A stretch of DNA of 64,000 nt from Lysinibacillus odysseyi (GCA_014595895.1 JABUKB010000001.1:1550001-1614000); one strand, 5' to 3'. Counted from the first letter of the stretch, positions 17,095-26,368 are shown. Translations and numbers: made by a program. The notes: generated from the letters alone by a model not told the origin.

Positions 17095-18113
17095 TGCTGT
17101 ATCTCCTCTTTCTCAATAAGTTTCACTGTTTTCTTTTGACCCTTTTTCAGCTTCCATCCGTTGTAGCTTGAAGAAATTGTTCCAACAATGCCTCTTGGGA
17201 AGAAAATAACTGCTAAAATATACAGAATTCCGAAGAAAATAATCCAACGTTCAAAAATCGGGTAATCCCTTGCAAGACCTGATAAATAATGTTGTGCAAA
17301 TTCAATTACACCCGCTCCAATAATTGGTCCGATTAGCGTCCCTACTCCGCCGATGATCGTCATCATAAGAGCATCAAGCGTTATGTCCATCGTCAGTACA
17401 CTTGTATTAACGAACCGTAAAGATATGACGTACAGTGATCCCGCGAGACTCGCAACTACACCTGCAATGACCGAAGCGATAATTTTATAACCGAGCGTTT
17501 TATAGCCCAGTGAGCGAGTACGTTGTTCATTTTCACGGATTGCTATCAGCACTTTTCCGAACGGAGATGCAACTATACGTTTCAGTAAAATGAAAACGAT
17601 AACTAAGCAAATTAGCACAAGGAAATAAAAGTATAAGCGCTCACGAAACAGCTCTGGTGCACGGAATGTAAATCCGTCATTCCCTTTTGTAACCGTACGC
17701 CATTTTTCTGCCAATACTAGAAACAAACCTGAAATTGCCAGTGTAAACATTGCATAAAAGTGACTTTTCAACCGTAGTGTCAGTGCACCGCTGATTACAC
17801 TAATAATTGCTGATAACACAATACCTACAACAATAGAAGCAGCGAAAATCCCAACAGTTGGACCGAAATCACTTAGCATAATCGCTGTCGTATAAGCACC
17901 AATCCCAAAGAACATCGCATGCCCGAATGAAATAATGCCCGTATAACCTAGTAAAATATCATAGCTCATCGCTAATATCGCAAAAATACAAAACTGTGTT
18001 AATAAGATTGTCATCGTCCGAGAATCTAATACAAATGGCAATACGATTAAAACACCGACAATTACTGTATAAACAATATTTGATCTTGATAATAATGAAG
18101 GCTGTTTAATCAT
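17091..18113 (-). CDS. Branched-chain-type ABC transporter permease (LivM-like)
   Basis: 340 residues with about nine or ten membrane segments. The family signature GYTGIISFGHAMFFGIGAY is present, and the cytoplasmic loop FGKVLIAIRENEQRTRSLGY is the EAA-type coupling helix that contacts the ATPase. The ATG of MIKQPSLLS follows AAAGGGTGA; the stop of the LivH-like gene lies inside that site. Forms the transmembrane channel with the LivH-like subunit. Substrate not evident from the sequence. Confidence 0.9.
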   Translation of the reverse strand: MIKQPSLLSRSNIVYTVIVGVLIVLPFVLDSRTMTILLTQFCIFAILAMSYDILLGYTGIISFGHAMFFGIGAYTTAIMLSDFGPTVGIFAASIVVGIVLSAIISVISGALTLRLKSHFYAMFTLAISGLFLVLAEKWRTVTKGNDGFTFRAPELFRERLYFYFLVLICLVIVFILLKRIVASPFGKVLIAIRENEQRTRSLGYKTLGYKIIASVIAGVVASLAGSLYVISLRFVNTSVLTMDITLDALMMTIIGGVGTLIGPIIGAGVIEFAQHYLSGLARDYPIFERWIIFFGILYILAVIFFPRGIVGTISSSYNGWKLKKGQKKTVKLIEKEEIQQ

Positions 18114-18117
18114 AAAA

Positions 18118-18981
18118 TCACCCTTTCGCAACCTTGAATAAGCCTTGTGGACGGAAAATTAATACAATCGCCATTAAAATCATGTTTACTGCAACGGATA
18201 AGGAAGGCACATAATACGCCATAAAGCTTCCGGCAAGCCCTACTAAAATAGCTGCCATTAACGAGCCTTGGAAACTGCCCATTCCGCCGATTACCACAAC
18301 GATAAATCCTAAAATCGCATATTCCATTCCCATTTCCGCATAAACAACAGTTGTATACGGAGCCATTAACATCCCGCCTAACGATGCTAATGCCGCACCG
18401 CACATAAAGACAATTAAAAATACTCGCTTAATATTAATACCTAACGCCTGTGTCATTTCCCGATTCATAACACCAGCTCGAACGACTAACCCTATTTTCG
18501 TTCGATTTAAAATAAAATATAAAAGGCCAAATAAAGCAAAACCTACTGCAATAATAAAAATACGGTATTTAATAATCGTTAAATCCCCAATTTGCCAGCT
18601 GCCTGATAAATATTTAGGAACCGTAACTGGTACCCCATTTGGACCGAAAACAACTTTAATCATTTCCTGCAACACGAGCATAAATCCGAGCGTAATTAAA
18701 ATTTGCTGTACGTGATTCCCGTAAACAGGTGTAATAATCAGTTTTTCTGTAACAAACCCAAGCACAAGACCTGTGAGGATTGCGACAATAATCCCTACTA
18801 AAAAGCTGTTGCTCCACAGGTATGTAAAAACCCCTGTATAAGCGCCCCAAACGAACAATCCACCGTGTGCAAAGTTTAAAACGTCCATCAACCCGAAAAT
18901 AAGTGTTAAACCTGCTGCTAGTAAGAAAATAAGCATGCCTGTTGCGAGCCCATTAATTACTAAACCAATTAATACTTCCAT
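18118..18981 (-). CDS. Branched-chain-type ABC transporter permease (LivH-like)
   Basis: 287 residues. NGLATGMLIFLLAAGLTLIFGLMDVLNFAHG is split here as GLTLIFGLMDVLNFAHG near the N-terminus, the defining LivH motif. The coupling segment RAGVMNREMTQALGIN follows mid-protein. Start is the ATG after AAGGAGGGG; a TTG immediately before it is less likely. One half of the heterodimeric channel. It lies nine bases downstream of the LivF-like ATPase gene. Confidence 0.9.
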   Translation of the reverse strand: MEVLIGLVINGLATGMLIFLLAAGLTLIFGLMDVLNFAHGGLFVWGAYTGVFTYLWSNSFLVGIIVAILTGLVLGFVTEKLIITPVYGNHVQQILITLGFMLVLQEMIKVVFGPNGVPVTVPKYLSGSWQIGDLTIIKYRIFIIAVGFALFGLLYFILNRTKIGLVVRAGVMNREMTQALGINIKRVFLIVFMCGAALASLGGMLMAPYTTVVYAEMGMEYAILGFIVVVIGGMGSFQGSLMAAILVGLAGSFMAYYVPSLSVAVNMILMAIVLIFRPQGLFKVAKG

Positions 18982-18993
18982 CAAGTCCCCTCC

Positions 18994-19701
18994 TTAGCCG
19001 ATACCTAAATATTTACGTTTTAACTGCTCGTCTTCAATTAAACTTTGCATTTCGCCTGATTGAACTGTACGCCCATCATCAATTAATGTGAACGTATCCC
19101 CGATTTTACTAGCCATCATGAAGTTTTGTTCGACCAAAACAATTGATGTATGCTTTTTCATTTCGGTGATTGCTTCCATTACTTTCTCAATAACGATTGG
19201 TGCAAGCCCTTTTGACGGCTCGTCGATTAAAAGGAGTTTGCTGTCGTTGACAAAAGCTCTAGCCATTGCAAGCATTTGTTTTTGACCGCCAGACAGGTTT
19301 CCACCTGCCTTTTTCCAGAACTTTTTTAAATCCGGGAAAAGCTCTAAAATGTACGCCTGTTTTTGCATAACCGAATCCGTCTCTTTCCGAATAGCCACTT
19401 TCATATTTTCTTCGACCGTTAGCTGTCCGAAAATTCCTTGATCCTCCGGTACATAACCGATTCCGCAGTTCGCGATATCATACGGAGTCATTTTTGAAAT
19501 ATTTTTTTCATCGAAAATAATCGTGCCTTTCGAAGCTGGTGATAACCCCATAATTGTCCGGAGTGTCGTTGTTTTCCCTGCACCGTTTCGTCCGAGTAAA
19601 ACCGATACTTCACCCGCTTTTGCTTCAAAATTGATACCTTGCAAAATATGATATTGTGAAATATACGTTTCTACGCGTTCCAACGTTAAAATATTACTCA
19701 T
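18994..19701 (-). CDS. ABC transporter ATP-binding protein (LivF-like)
   Basis: 235 residues. Walker A GRNGAGKTT, signature LSGGQKQMLAMARA, Walker B LLLIDEPSKGLAP and the switch histidine replaced by glutamine in LVEQNF, which is normal for LivF. NCGIGYVPEDQGIF is also family-typical. It energises import together with the LivG-like ATPase. The ATG follows AGGAGG and overlaps the preceding gene by eight bases. Confidence 0.92.
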   Translation of the reverse strand: MSNILTLERVETYISQYHILQGINFEAKAGEVSVLLGRNGAGKTTTLRTIMGLSPASKGTIIFDEKNISKMTPYDIANCGIGYVPEDQGIFGQLTVEENMKVAIRKETDSVMQKQAYILELFPDLKKFWKKAGGNLSGGQKQMLAMARAFVNDSKLLLIDEPSKGLAPIVIEKVMEAITEMKKHTSIVLVEQNFMMASKIGDTFTLIDDGRTVQSGEMQSLIEDEQLKRKYLGIG

Positions 19702-20452
19702 ACGCAAGGCCTCCTAAATATGCTTTTTGTACCGTTTCATTTTCCATAATTTCCTCTGGTGTTCCGTCTGCAAGTAGTGACCCATTAAAGAGCACCATGA
19801 TTGAGTCGGACAAATCAATAATCATATCCATTTTGTGCTCTATTAATAAAATCGTTTTATCGCCCCGTTCTTTAATCGAACGAATAACATCTAAAATTGC
19901 CGGTACTTCTTCCAATGACATCCCCGCTGTCGGCTCATCCAACAGTAAGATTTCTGTATCAAGTGCCAGTAACATCCCAATTTCCAGTTTTCTCTTTTCA
20001 CCATGCGATAGTTGATTCGCTACTTGGTGCATCTTGTCTGTTAGTAACACTTGTTCTAAAATTTCGGCTGCCTCATTCGTAATCTCTTTATACTTTAAAA
20101 AATGATGTAACATATGGAAGCGTACTTTTCGTTTTGATTGAACGGCAAGTCGCACATTTTCTAATACCGTTAAGTTCGGGAAAACGTTTGTAATTTGGAA
20201 TGACCGCCCGATGCCTAGACGCGTTCTGTCAACGGATGACTTTTTTCGAAGCGACTGTCCTTTTAAGTACACATCACCTTCTGTCGGCTCCAATTCACCG
20301 CTGAGCAAATTAAAGAAAGTCGTCTTGCCTGCACCGTTTGGACCGATAATTGATTTAAAATGTTTCGCCGAAATTTCAAAATTCACATTATCTACTGCTT
20401 TGTGCTCACCGAATTTTATCGATAAATTGCTCGTTTTTAAAATCGGTTCCAT
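19694..20452 (-). CDS. ABC transporter ATP-binding protein (LivG-like)
   Basis: 252 residues. Walker A GPNGAGKTT, RSFQITNVFPNLTVLENV (LivG-specific Q-loop), an unusual signature LSHGEKRKLEIGM and Walker B ILLLDEPTAGMS with switch LIEHKMD. LSHG instead of LSGG is common in LivG. Two adjacent ATGs exist; the second has the better spacing from GGGTG. It partners the LivF-like subunit. Confidence 0.92.
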   Translation of the reverse strand: MEPILKTSNLSIKFGEHKAVDNVNFEISAKHFKSIIGPNGAGKTTFFNLLSGELEPTEGDVYLKGQSLRKKSSVDRTRLGIGRSFQITNVFPNLTVLENVRLAVQSKRKVRFHMLHHFLKYKEITNEAAEILEQVLLTDKMHQVANQLSHGEKRKLEIGMLLALDTEILLLDEPTAGMSLEEVPAILDVIRSIKERGDKTILLIEHKMDMIIDLSDSIMVLFNGSLLADGTPEEIMENETVQKAYLGGLAYE

Positions 20453-20506
20453 CATCTCACCCTTTCTTTTCCAGAAGCCAATTTCTTTCTTCCTTATAAT
20501 AAAGAA

Positions 20507-20539
20507 GGCTGTCCTGAAAGTTCATCACTTTAGACAGCC
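20507..20539 (-). terminator. Hairpin between binding-protein gene and ABC genes (partial terminator)
   Basis: Arms GGCTGTC and GACAGCC with an inner AAAGT/ACTTT extension form a strong stem on the minus strand, followed by TTCTTTATTAT. It is located 12 bases behind the substrate-binding protein stop. The same arrangement occurs after pstS; it would let the binding protein be made in excess over the membrane subunits. Confidence 0.6.
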
Positions 20540-20550
20540 CCACTCGTTTA

Positions 20551-21798
20551 CTAGTTCTTAATTGGAGGTTCCGTTTCTTCTGGAAGTAATTCACGAATTA
20601 ATACTGGTATCGGATAATTAAATTCAGAAACTTTTTCAAGTTTAATTGCATACATCGTTTGTAATGCCTGATGATCTTCTTTACGGAATGTCATTTTTCC
20701 TTTTGGCGTCTCAAATGACATACCTTCCATAAGCGGAATCAATGTATTTCCGTCAGCGTCACCGCCTGATTTTTTCAGCGCCTCTACAATTGCTACAGCT
20801 GCTGTAAATCCGCCTGGTGTGAATAAATCAGGTACTTCACCATTGAAACGTTTTTTGTGCTCTTCTACTAACCAATCATTCACTTCATTTTTCGGTAATG
20901 TATGGTGATATACAGAGAATCCTTCCATACCTACTAATGGTTCCATGAATTGAAGTGCGACAATATCAGGCGCACCTGTTGAAATTTTAATTCCTTTTTC
21001 CTGCAGCTTTAAGTCAGCAATTTGGTTCCATGGAGAGTTTGCCCCAGCCCAAACTACGAATAGGAAATCCGGTTTTGCGTCAATAATTTTTTGTAAGTTT
21101 GATGTAAAATCTGTTGCTGCTGGATCTGCATATTCCTCCAACACAATCTCTGCACCTAATTTTGATGCTGCATCTTTAAATGCTGATACTCCGTCCCAAC
21201 CGAACGAATAGTCTGGTGCGAACGTTGCAATTTTTACGCCTTCTCCAGCAATTGATGCTGCAGCTGCATAAGCGTCTTGTGATGAGTTACGTGATGTACG
21301 GAAAATGTAAGGGTTAAACTCTGAACCTGTAATACTATCTGCTACCGCAGGTTCTACAATCATAATTTTTTCATATTCTTCAGCCAGTGGGAGTACTGCT
21401 AATGTGTCCCCCGAACTAGAAGAACCAACTAAAAAGTCAACGCCATCATCTTCTAGAAGCTTTGTAGCCTTCTGAACCGCTACTTCCGGCTTCGTTTCTG
21501 TATCTTCCCAAACGACCTCGATTTTACGTCCTTCTACTTCCATCGTGCCGCCTGTTGCATACTCAAGACCTAATTCAAATCCGTTTTTCGTTTGCTTACC
21601 GTAAGATTCAAGTGCCCCTGTTAACGATGCAAGTACACCAACTTTAACCGGAGTTGATGATGCTGCTGTTTCTTTAGCACCGCTTTCACCTTGCTCAGCT
21701 GAATTTGTTGAATCATCACTGTCAGCTGAGTCGTTATTACATGCAACTAAAAAGAAAATCGATAACACCGCAAAAATTAACCATAAATGCTTTTTCAT
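20551..21798 (-). CDS. ABC transporter substrate-binding lipoprotein (branched-chain family)
   Basis: 415 residues. Signal peptide MKKHLWLIFAVLSIFFLVAC with lipobox LVAC gives a lipidated cysteine at residue 20, then an acidic serine-rich linker. The mature part is a type I periplasmic-binding fold (KVGVLASLTGALESYGKQTKNG...), as in LivJ and in amide- or aromatic-acid-binding paralogues. Positioned outside the membrane, it delivers the ligand to the LivHM-like permease. The ribosome site is AAGGAGG. The enzymes downstream hint that the ligand may be an organic acid, not an amino acid (inference). Confidence 0.9.
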   Translation of the reverse strand: MKKHLWLIFAVLSIFFLVACNNDSADSDDSTNSAEQGESGAKETAASSTPVKVGVLASLTGALESYGKQTKNGFELGLEYATGGTMEVEGRKIEVVWEDTETKPEVAVQKATKLLEDDGVDFLVGSSSSGDTLAVLPLAEEYEKIMIVEPAVADSITGSEFNPYIFRTSRNSSQDAYAAAASIAGEGVKIATFAPDYSFGWDGVSAFKDAASKLGAEIVLEEYADPAATDFTSNLQKIIDAKPDFLFVVWAGANSPWNQIADLKLQEKGIKISTGAPDIVALQFMEPLVGMEGFSVYHHTLPKNEVNDWLVEEHKKRFNGEVPDLFTPGGFTAAVAIVEALKKSGGDADGNTLIPLMEGMSFETPKGKMTFRKEDHQALQTMYAIKLEKVSEFNYPIPVLIRELLPEETEPPIKN

Positions 21799-21943
21799 AC
21801 AATGTCCTCCTTAGCAAAATTTTCAGCATAGCTAACTGCTTTATCGTAATGTAACATCGAGAAGTTACAAATGAGTTACAAAAAAGCACAAAAAAAGACT
21901 ACGCCGAAGTTTTCCGTTCAGCATAGCCTCTTCACCTGTTTAT

Positions 21944-22090
21944 CCCGCATTAACGGGTAGTAAGACTCCCGCCTCTAGCCTTAAGAAAATCGAAAAGGAT
22001 AGGCGGGAGATCAACTACCCGTAAAAGCCCGATTGGTTCAACTAACAATCGGTGGGGGATGAAGAAAACCCCCACTGATTGAAGTTTCAC
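21944..22090 (-). repeat. 147-bp structured repeat, copy A (TTTAT-flanked)
   Basis: Read on the minus strand the element begins GTGAAACTTCAATCAG and ends AATGCGGG. A second copy of identical length is at 42335-42481. It is bounded on both sides by TTTAT (21939-21943 and 22091-22095). Internal pairings are AATC-GTGGGGG/CCCCCAC-GATT and a nested stem ACGGGTAGT/ACTACCCGT enclosing TCCCGCCT/AGGCGGGA. It starts ten bases after the STAND regulator stop codon in the same orientation as that gene. Size and TTTAT flanks recall bcr1 of the B. cereus group; homology is not shown. Confidence 0.88.
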
Positions 22091-22099
22091 TTTATCACA

Positions 22100-25000
22100 C
22101 TACATTCTCAATACAAGGTCATACAGTTGTTCGGTTGTTTCCATTGGTACAATTTTATATTGTTCATCTAACGCACTTACACACTGCTCATAATGTTTTA
22201 GCGCTTCACGGCGATTTCCTAAATAGTAATGAGCAAGCATTAATAACCTGTACCCTTCTTCATGACCGGTGTCCATTGCAATAATCCGCTCTGCCCATCG
22301 AATCACTTTCTCAAATTCCTGAAGACGTACATAGTTTTGGGCGCCACGCTCCAGTATTTTCAGAATTTGCTCATCGTACTGGGTCTGAAGAGCATCCATC
22401 CAATCACGCTCTATATCCGAACAAAACTTTCCTTCTACAAGCCTCATTGCAAGCTTTAACCATTCATTCGAAAGCTTGGCTGTCTTTTCTTCCAGCCCAC
22501 GCTGTGTATAATATGCAAAATGTGCAACATCACTTTGAATCCAGCGATCCTCTAATTTGTATAGATGCTGGCGACGTGTAACGAATTGGCTTTCTTCACG
22601 CGCTGTTCTTGCCGGTTCTAATGTTTTAAGCATCGCATTAAACACTACTTTAAAATCACGCTGCATCGCTTCCTCATCATTTTGCCAAATCGCTTCACAT
22701 AATTGCTGGCGGGACACGAACTGATCGCGGTGAATATATAAATATAAGAATAACTCCTTCGCTTTCATTCGTTTCCATTCCTTATCTTGAATAATATTAT
22801 TCTCGCGTCGGATTTCAATAGGACCAAATAACGTCAATGAAAGCTCTGTGCTCGGTGCAACGTTTAGTTTTAATTGATTAAGCATTGACTCTTCTTGCTG
22901 TAACTGTTTTGCAAGCTGAGTAAATACAATTAAAAATTGCGGTCCGAAAAGTGTTTTTTTCTGAATGAAAAATGGATAGTTTTTCGCGCATAATTGCCAA
23001 AACCGGTCATAGTACTTTGTCGCCTCATATGTCTGATTCAACTCCAAAAGGCAATAAGAAAGCCAAAACGAACTGACCATTTCCCCGTACATATCCTCAC
23101 TGCGCTCATAATAAGATAATGCCTGCTTAGCAGTATCGACGGCTTCCTCATAATGCCCGTTTTCCGCTAGTACTTTCGTTAAAGCAGTTAACAGCAACGC
23201 AGACATCCAAAAATCCTGCACTTTGTTTGTTTCTCTTAAACCGGTTTGTGCATGACGTTTTGCGTCTATTACATTATTGCGATTATATAAAATAAGACCC
23301 ATATAGCACTCAGCTGTAATACGCTTAACATGAATTTGATTTAATAGCTCAAGTGTCTCATCAAAGCACGCTTTTGCACGCTCTAAATCTTTCATTTCCA
23401 TATTTAAAAGTGCGAGTCCTTTACGAAGCTTTGTCAGTGCTAGCGTATAGGGCATATCTACAAGCTCTTCTTTACCGCCTTCAATAATCCGACTGTATGC
23501 CTGTACATTTTCCCCCATTAATATGTCGATCAATACAAGCAGCAAATCTGTCGTACGGTGTGCTTCTTCCCATTGGAACGGCTTCGATACCCTAGCATTC
23601 AGCAATTGTTTTGCCTTCTCCAATTGACCGTGGCGCAAATAAAGACGCGCATCGATATTATTAATGCTTAACTCCAGATTTTGCGATTGGCTCCAACGTT
23701 GCGCTTCACCCGCTCGTCCTAAATTAATTAAATTTTCGGTATACAGACTATTAATAAGATGACGTTCAGCATCGCTAATAGTTACTTCCTTCAATAGTTC
23801 AATTGCCCGCTGCAGATGATGCTCTGCAAAAACGGGTTGAAGTGTATCCAGATAAATATTGGCAAGTCCGAATTGCGAACGCATTAAAAATAAATCATCC
23901 TGCTGGAGTTGCGCCTTTATAAAGCATTCATTATACGCATTTTTTGCACGTTCATATTGCGCACGGTACCGCTGACATTCTCCTTCGTAATAAAGAAGTT
24001 GATAAGGCTTCTGATCAACTGCAAAATCTTTCAAACGTTTTAGCAGAAATTCAAATTGACCTGCCTCTATGAACTGCGGAGCAAATTGCAGCAATACTTC
24101 AATATAATAGTGTGTATTTTGGAGTTGTGATGCATGTGACACAGCAAGTACACCTAAATTTTGCTGAGCATAATATTGCGCTGCCTGCTCATGAAACTCC
24201 TCATGTAAATTCGGATAGTATCCGCTTAACCGTTGTTGTAAAAATTGCTGGAACAGTGCATGGAAACGGTATTTTGGTCCGCCTGCCAATGGGGTAATAA
24301 ACGCAAGTTCATCTAATTTTGGCATTACTTGCTGAATCCATTCTTCACCATACAGTTCCGTAATAACGTCGAGCGATATGACTTCATGGATTCCAAGCTT
24401 TAAAAGCTGAAGCTGAAGCTGTTCGTCTAATTTATCGAATACTTCTGCGGAAAGGTACGCGGAAAAATTACCTATTGAACCCTCTGCGATATCAATCAGC
24501 TGCTCCTCGCTATACTTTGCCTTATAGCCAAGCAGCATAATTGCCATAGCCCATCCTTCTGTCATTTGCATAACAAATTCACATTGTTCTTCAGTTAGTC
24601 GGCGTTCGAAAAATTCTTCAAATAAATACTGGACGTCATCTTCAGAAAAAATAAATTCCTTCTCCAAACATTCTATTAGATGACTATTCATGCGGAGGTT
24701 TAATAAACAGCTCCATTCAGGCATTTTCCTTGTTGCAACAATTAGATGGAGGTTGGCCGGTAAAAACTGGAGCAGCTGATTCATAATAAAATTAATCGGA
24801 AATACGTGTGATACATGGTGATAATCGTCTAGTACAATAATAAATGGTTCCTTAATATAGTGGAGTTCATTCGCCAGTTGCTTAGATAGCTGCAATAATT
24901 CCTCCCTATTATGAAACTTTAAGGTAACGTCCCACCCTTTCATTTTTTCACCAAAAGCAGGGAAATGTTGTTGAATACTAAAGATGAGATGACGTAGAAA

Positions 25001-25231
25001 CGGGAAAATCGAATCATCATCTGACGTTATTTGATACCAGGCACACTTTGTTTTTTGATCATTTATAAACTGACTAATAAGTGACGTTTTCCCATACCCT
25101 GCGCTACTATGTAAAATGGTACATTTTGCATGCGGCCAATTAGAAAGCTTCTTCATTAATTTCGCTCTTCTTAAATAATTATTGGCTGGTGTCGGAGGTA
25201 TAAGTTTCGATACAAAAATATGCGGCTCCAA
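22100..25231 (-). CDS. Large STAND-type transcriptional regulator with C-terminal winged helix and BTAD domain
   Basis: About 1043 residues. N-terminal P-loop SSAGYGKTS (residues 42-50 of this start) and IIVLDDYHHV form a MalT-like NTPase. The centre is helical TPR-like repeats. The C-terminal 230 residues start with LTLFGPIEIRR, an OmpR-like winged helix (KAKELFLYLYIHRDQFVSRQQLCEAIW), then a bacterial transcriptional activation domain (REALKHYEQCVSALDEQ). Such proteins usually activate a neighbouring operon on binding an inducer. Here the likely target is the importer/acyl-CoA operon directly downstream. TTG start chosen for GGGGTGGG; a GTG three codons upstream is the alternative. Confidence 0.82.
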   Translation of the reverse strand: MEPHIFVSKLIPPTPANNYLRRAKLMKKLSNWPHAKCTILHSSAGYGKTSLISQFINDQKTKCAWYQITSDDDSIFPFLRHLIFSIQQHFPAFGEKMKGWDVTLKFHNREELLQLSKQLANELHYIKEPFIIVLDDYHHVSHVFPINFIMNQLLQFLPANLHLIVATRKMPEWSCLLNLRMNSHLIECLEKEFIFSEDDVQYLFEEFFERRLTEEQCEFVMQMTEGWAMAIMLLGYKAKYSEEQLIDIAEGSIGNFSAYLSAEVFDKLDEQLQLQLLKLGIHEVISLDVITELYGEEWIQQVMPKLDELAFITPLAGGPKYRFHALFQQFLQQRLSGYYPNLHEEFHEQAAQYYAQQNLGVLAVSHASQLQNTHYYIEVLLQFAPQFIEAGQFEFLLKRLKDFAVDQKPYQLLYYEGECQRYRAQYERAKNAYNECFIKAQLQQDDLFLMRSQFGLANIYLDTLQPVFAEHHLQRAIELLKEVTISDAERHLINSLYTENLINLGRAGEAQRWSQSQNLELSINNIDARLYLRHGQLEKAKQLLNARVSKPFQWEEAHRTTDLLLVLIDILMGENVQAYSRIIEGGKEELVDMPYTLALTKLRKGLALLNMEMKDLERAKACFDETLELLNQIHVKRITAECYMGLILYNRNNVIDAKRHAQTGLRETNKVQDFWMSALLLTALTKVLAENGHYEEAVDTAKQALSYYERSEDMYGEMVSSFWLSYCLLELNQTYEATKYYDRFWQLCAKNYPFFIQKKTLFGPQFLIVFTQLAKQLQQEESMLNQLKLNVAPSTELSLTLFGPIEIRRENNIIQDKEWKRMKAKELFLYLYIHRDQFVSRQQLCEAIWQNDEEAMQRDFKVVFNAMLKTLEPARTAREESQFVTRRQHLYKLEDRWIQSDVAHFAYYTQRGLEEKTAKLSNEWLKLAMRLVEGKFCSDIERDWMDALQTQYDEQILKILERGAQNYVRLQEFEKVIRWAERIIAMDTGHEEGYRLLMLAHYYLGNRREALKHYEQCVSALDEQYKIVPMETTEQLYDLVLRM

Positions 25232-25240
25232 TATTCCCAC

Positions 25241-25555
25241 CCCATTTACAAATTTATTACAAGTATTCTAACATAAAGGAGAAAATTTTGCTTTTAAATA
25301 CTAAAAAAAATATAGTACGATTGTTTTATTAAAAGTCAGGTTTTGATTATCTATACGTGTTTTAACAAAAACAGAATATAATGTTACACATTAAATGAAA
25401 CACTATTGAATAAGACTTAATGTACAATAACTTATATTTAATCTTATATAATATATATTCTTACTTATTTTACAATTAATACCTATTTTATAAGAAAATA
25501 TAGGTTTTTTCTGCGCCATAACTTATAATGACATATAAGAAAGTGAGGTGATGAA
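25241..25555. other. Divergent intergenic region, AT-rich
   Basis: About 315 bases of very AT-rich DNA between the divergent STAND regulator and the COG2345-type regulator. The last ~60 bases before the right-hand gene (containing CATAACT-TATAAT) are nearly identical to the sequence ahead of the truncated copy at 12.0 kb. TATAAT is a plausible -10 for the right-hand gene, but its -35 region is poor. No further gene or structured element seen. Confidence 0.5.
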
Positions 25556-26251
25556 GTGGTACATCCATTAAAAATTACAAACACATTAGCAGACGAGACG
25601 AGGTTTAAAATATACGAGCACCTACTTACATATAAGCACGCCTTCACGGTGCAAATGATTGCAGATCATTTTCATATTCACCCGAATGTCGCAAGGCTGC
25701 ACTTAACAAAATTAGTCGATATTCAAGTTATTACCGCCGAGTTTGAAAAAACAGGGAAAGGCGGACGTCCCGGGCGCGTGTACCGAGCATCGGAAACAGG
25801 GGTACAGCTGAGCTTTCCGAAGCGTGATGATTCTATCTTATTGAACATTCTCTTACCTCTTATCGAGACCTTCGGCAAGGAAGCCTATGAAAAAGGCAGG
25901 AAAGTAGCTTATACAGCCGGGGTGCAAGATATGAAAAATACGTTACAGCAGCATAAGCGTACCTTATCTTTTGAGGATCAATGTGAACTTTTAGCACTAC
26001 AGTCCGCCCTGATTGGTTATATTCCCTCAGTTACGGAAGAAAATCAGCAAAAGGTCATTCAATTTACTATTTTTAACTGTCCTTTTCAAAATTATTTGGC
26101 AGAGTACGCGACGCTTATTTGTGAACTGCATGAAGCTTATATAAATGGCCTTGTTAAAGAACTATTTGGCGAGGCACGTCCTGTCCAAACAAAGCATATG
26201 CTAAAAGACTGCGCAAACTGTCAATATGAAATTTACCTTCCAAAGAAGTAA
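25556..26251 (+). CDS. COG2345-type HTH regulator with four-cysteine (probable Fe-S) domain
   Basis: 231 residues from a GTG start with GAGGTG upstream. Residues 8-60 are an ArsR/MarR-like winged helix (LADETRFKIYEHLL... HIHPNVARLHLTKL). The C-terminal domain holds Cys175, Cys189, Cys219 and Cys222 (FNCPF, LICELH, CANC), as in SufR-like regulators that bind an iron-sulfur cluster. Cluster binding is inferred from spacing, and targets are unknown. It is divergent from the STAND regulator and adjacent to yqgY. A frameshifted duplicate lies 13.5 kb to the left. Confidence 0.8.
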   Translation: MVHPLKITNTLADETRFKIYEHLLTYKHAFTVQMIADHFHIHPNVARLHLTKLVDIQVITAEFEKTGKGGRPGRVYRASETGVQLSFPKRDDSILLNILLPLIETFGKEAYEKGRKVAYTAGVQDMKNTLQQHKRTLSFEDQCELLALQSALIGYIPSVTEENQQKVIQFTIFNCPFQNYLAEYATLICELHEAYINGLVKELFGEARPVQTKHMLKDCANCQYEIYLPKK

Positions 26252-26274
26252 AGAAATAACACCCGATTGTCACA

Positions 26275-26323
26275 AACTTCCTGGAAGTTGCAGTTTACAT
26301 TCACTGGATATATCATTTATAAT
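26275..26323 (+). promoter_or_regulatory. Promoter of yqgY with upstream dyad
   Basis: TTTACA and TATAAT are separated by 18 bases. Four bases upstream of the -35 lies the 15-base dyad AACTTCC-T-GGAAGTT, a possible operator. The regulator is not known. Confidence 0.5.
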
Positions 26324-26368
26324 ATATGGGAGACTACTGTATTCACTCGCAGAAGGAGGGGAATTTTC

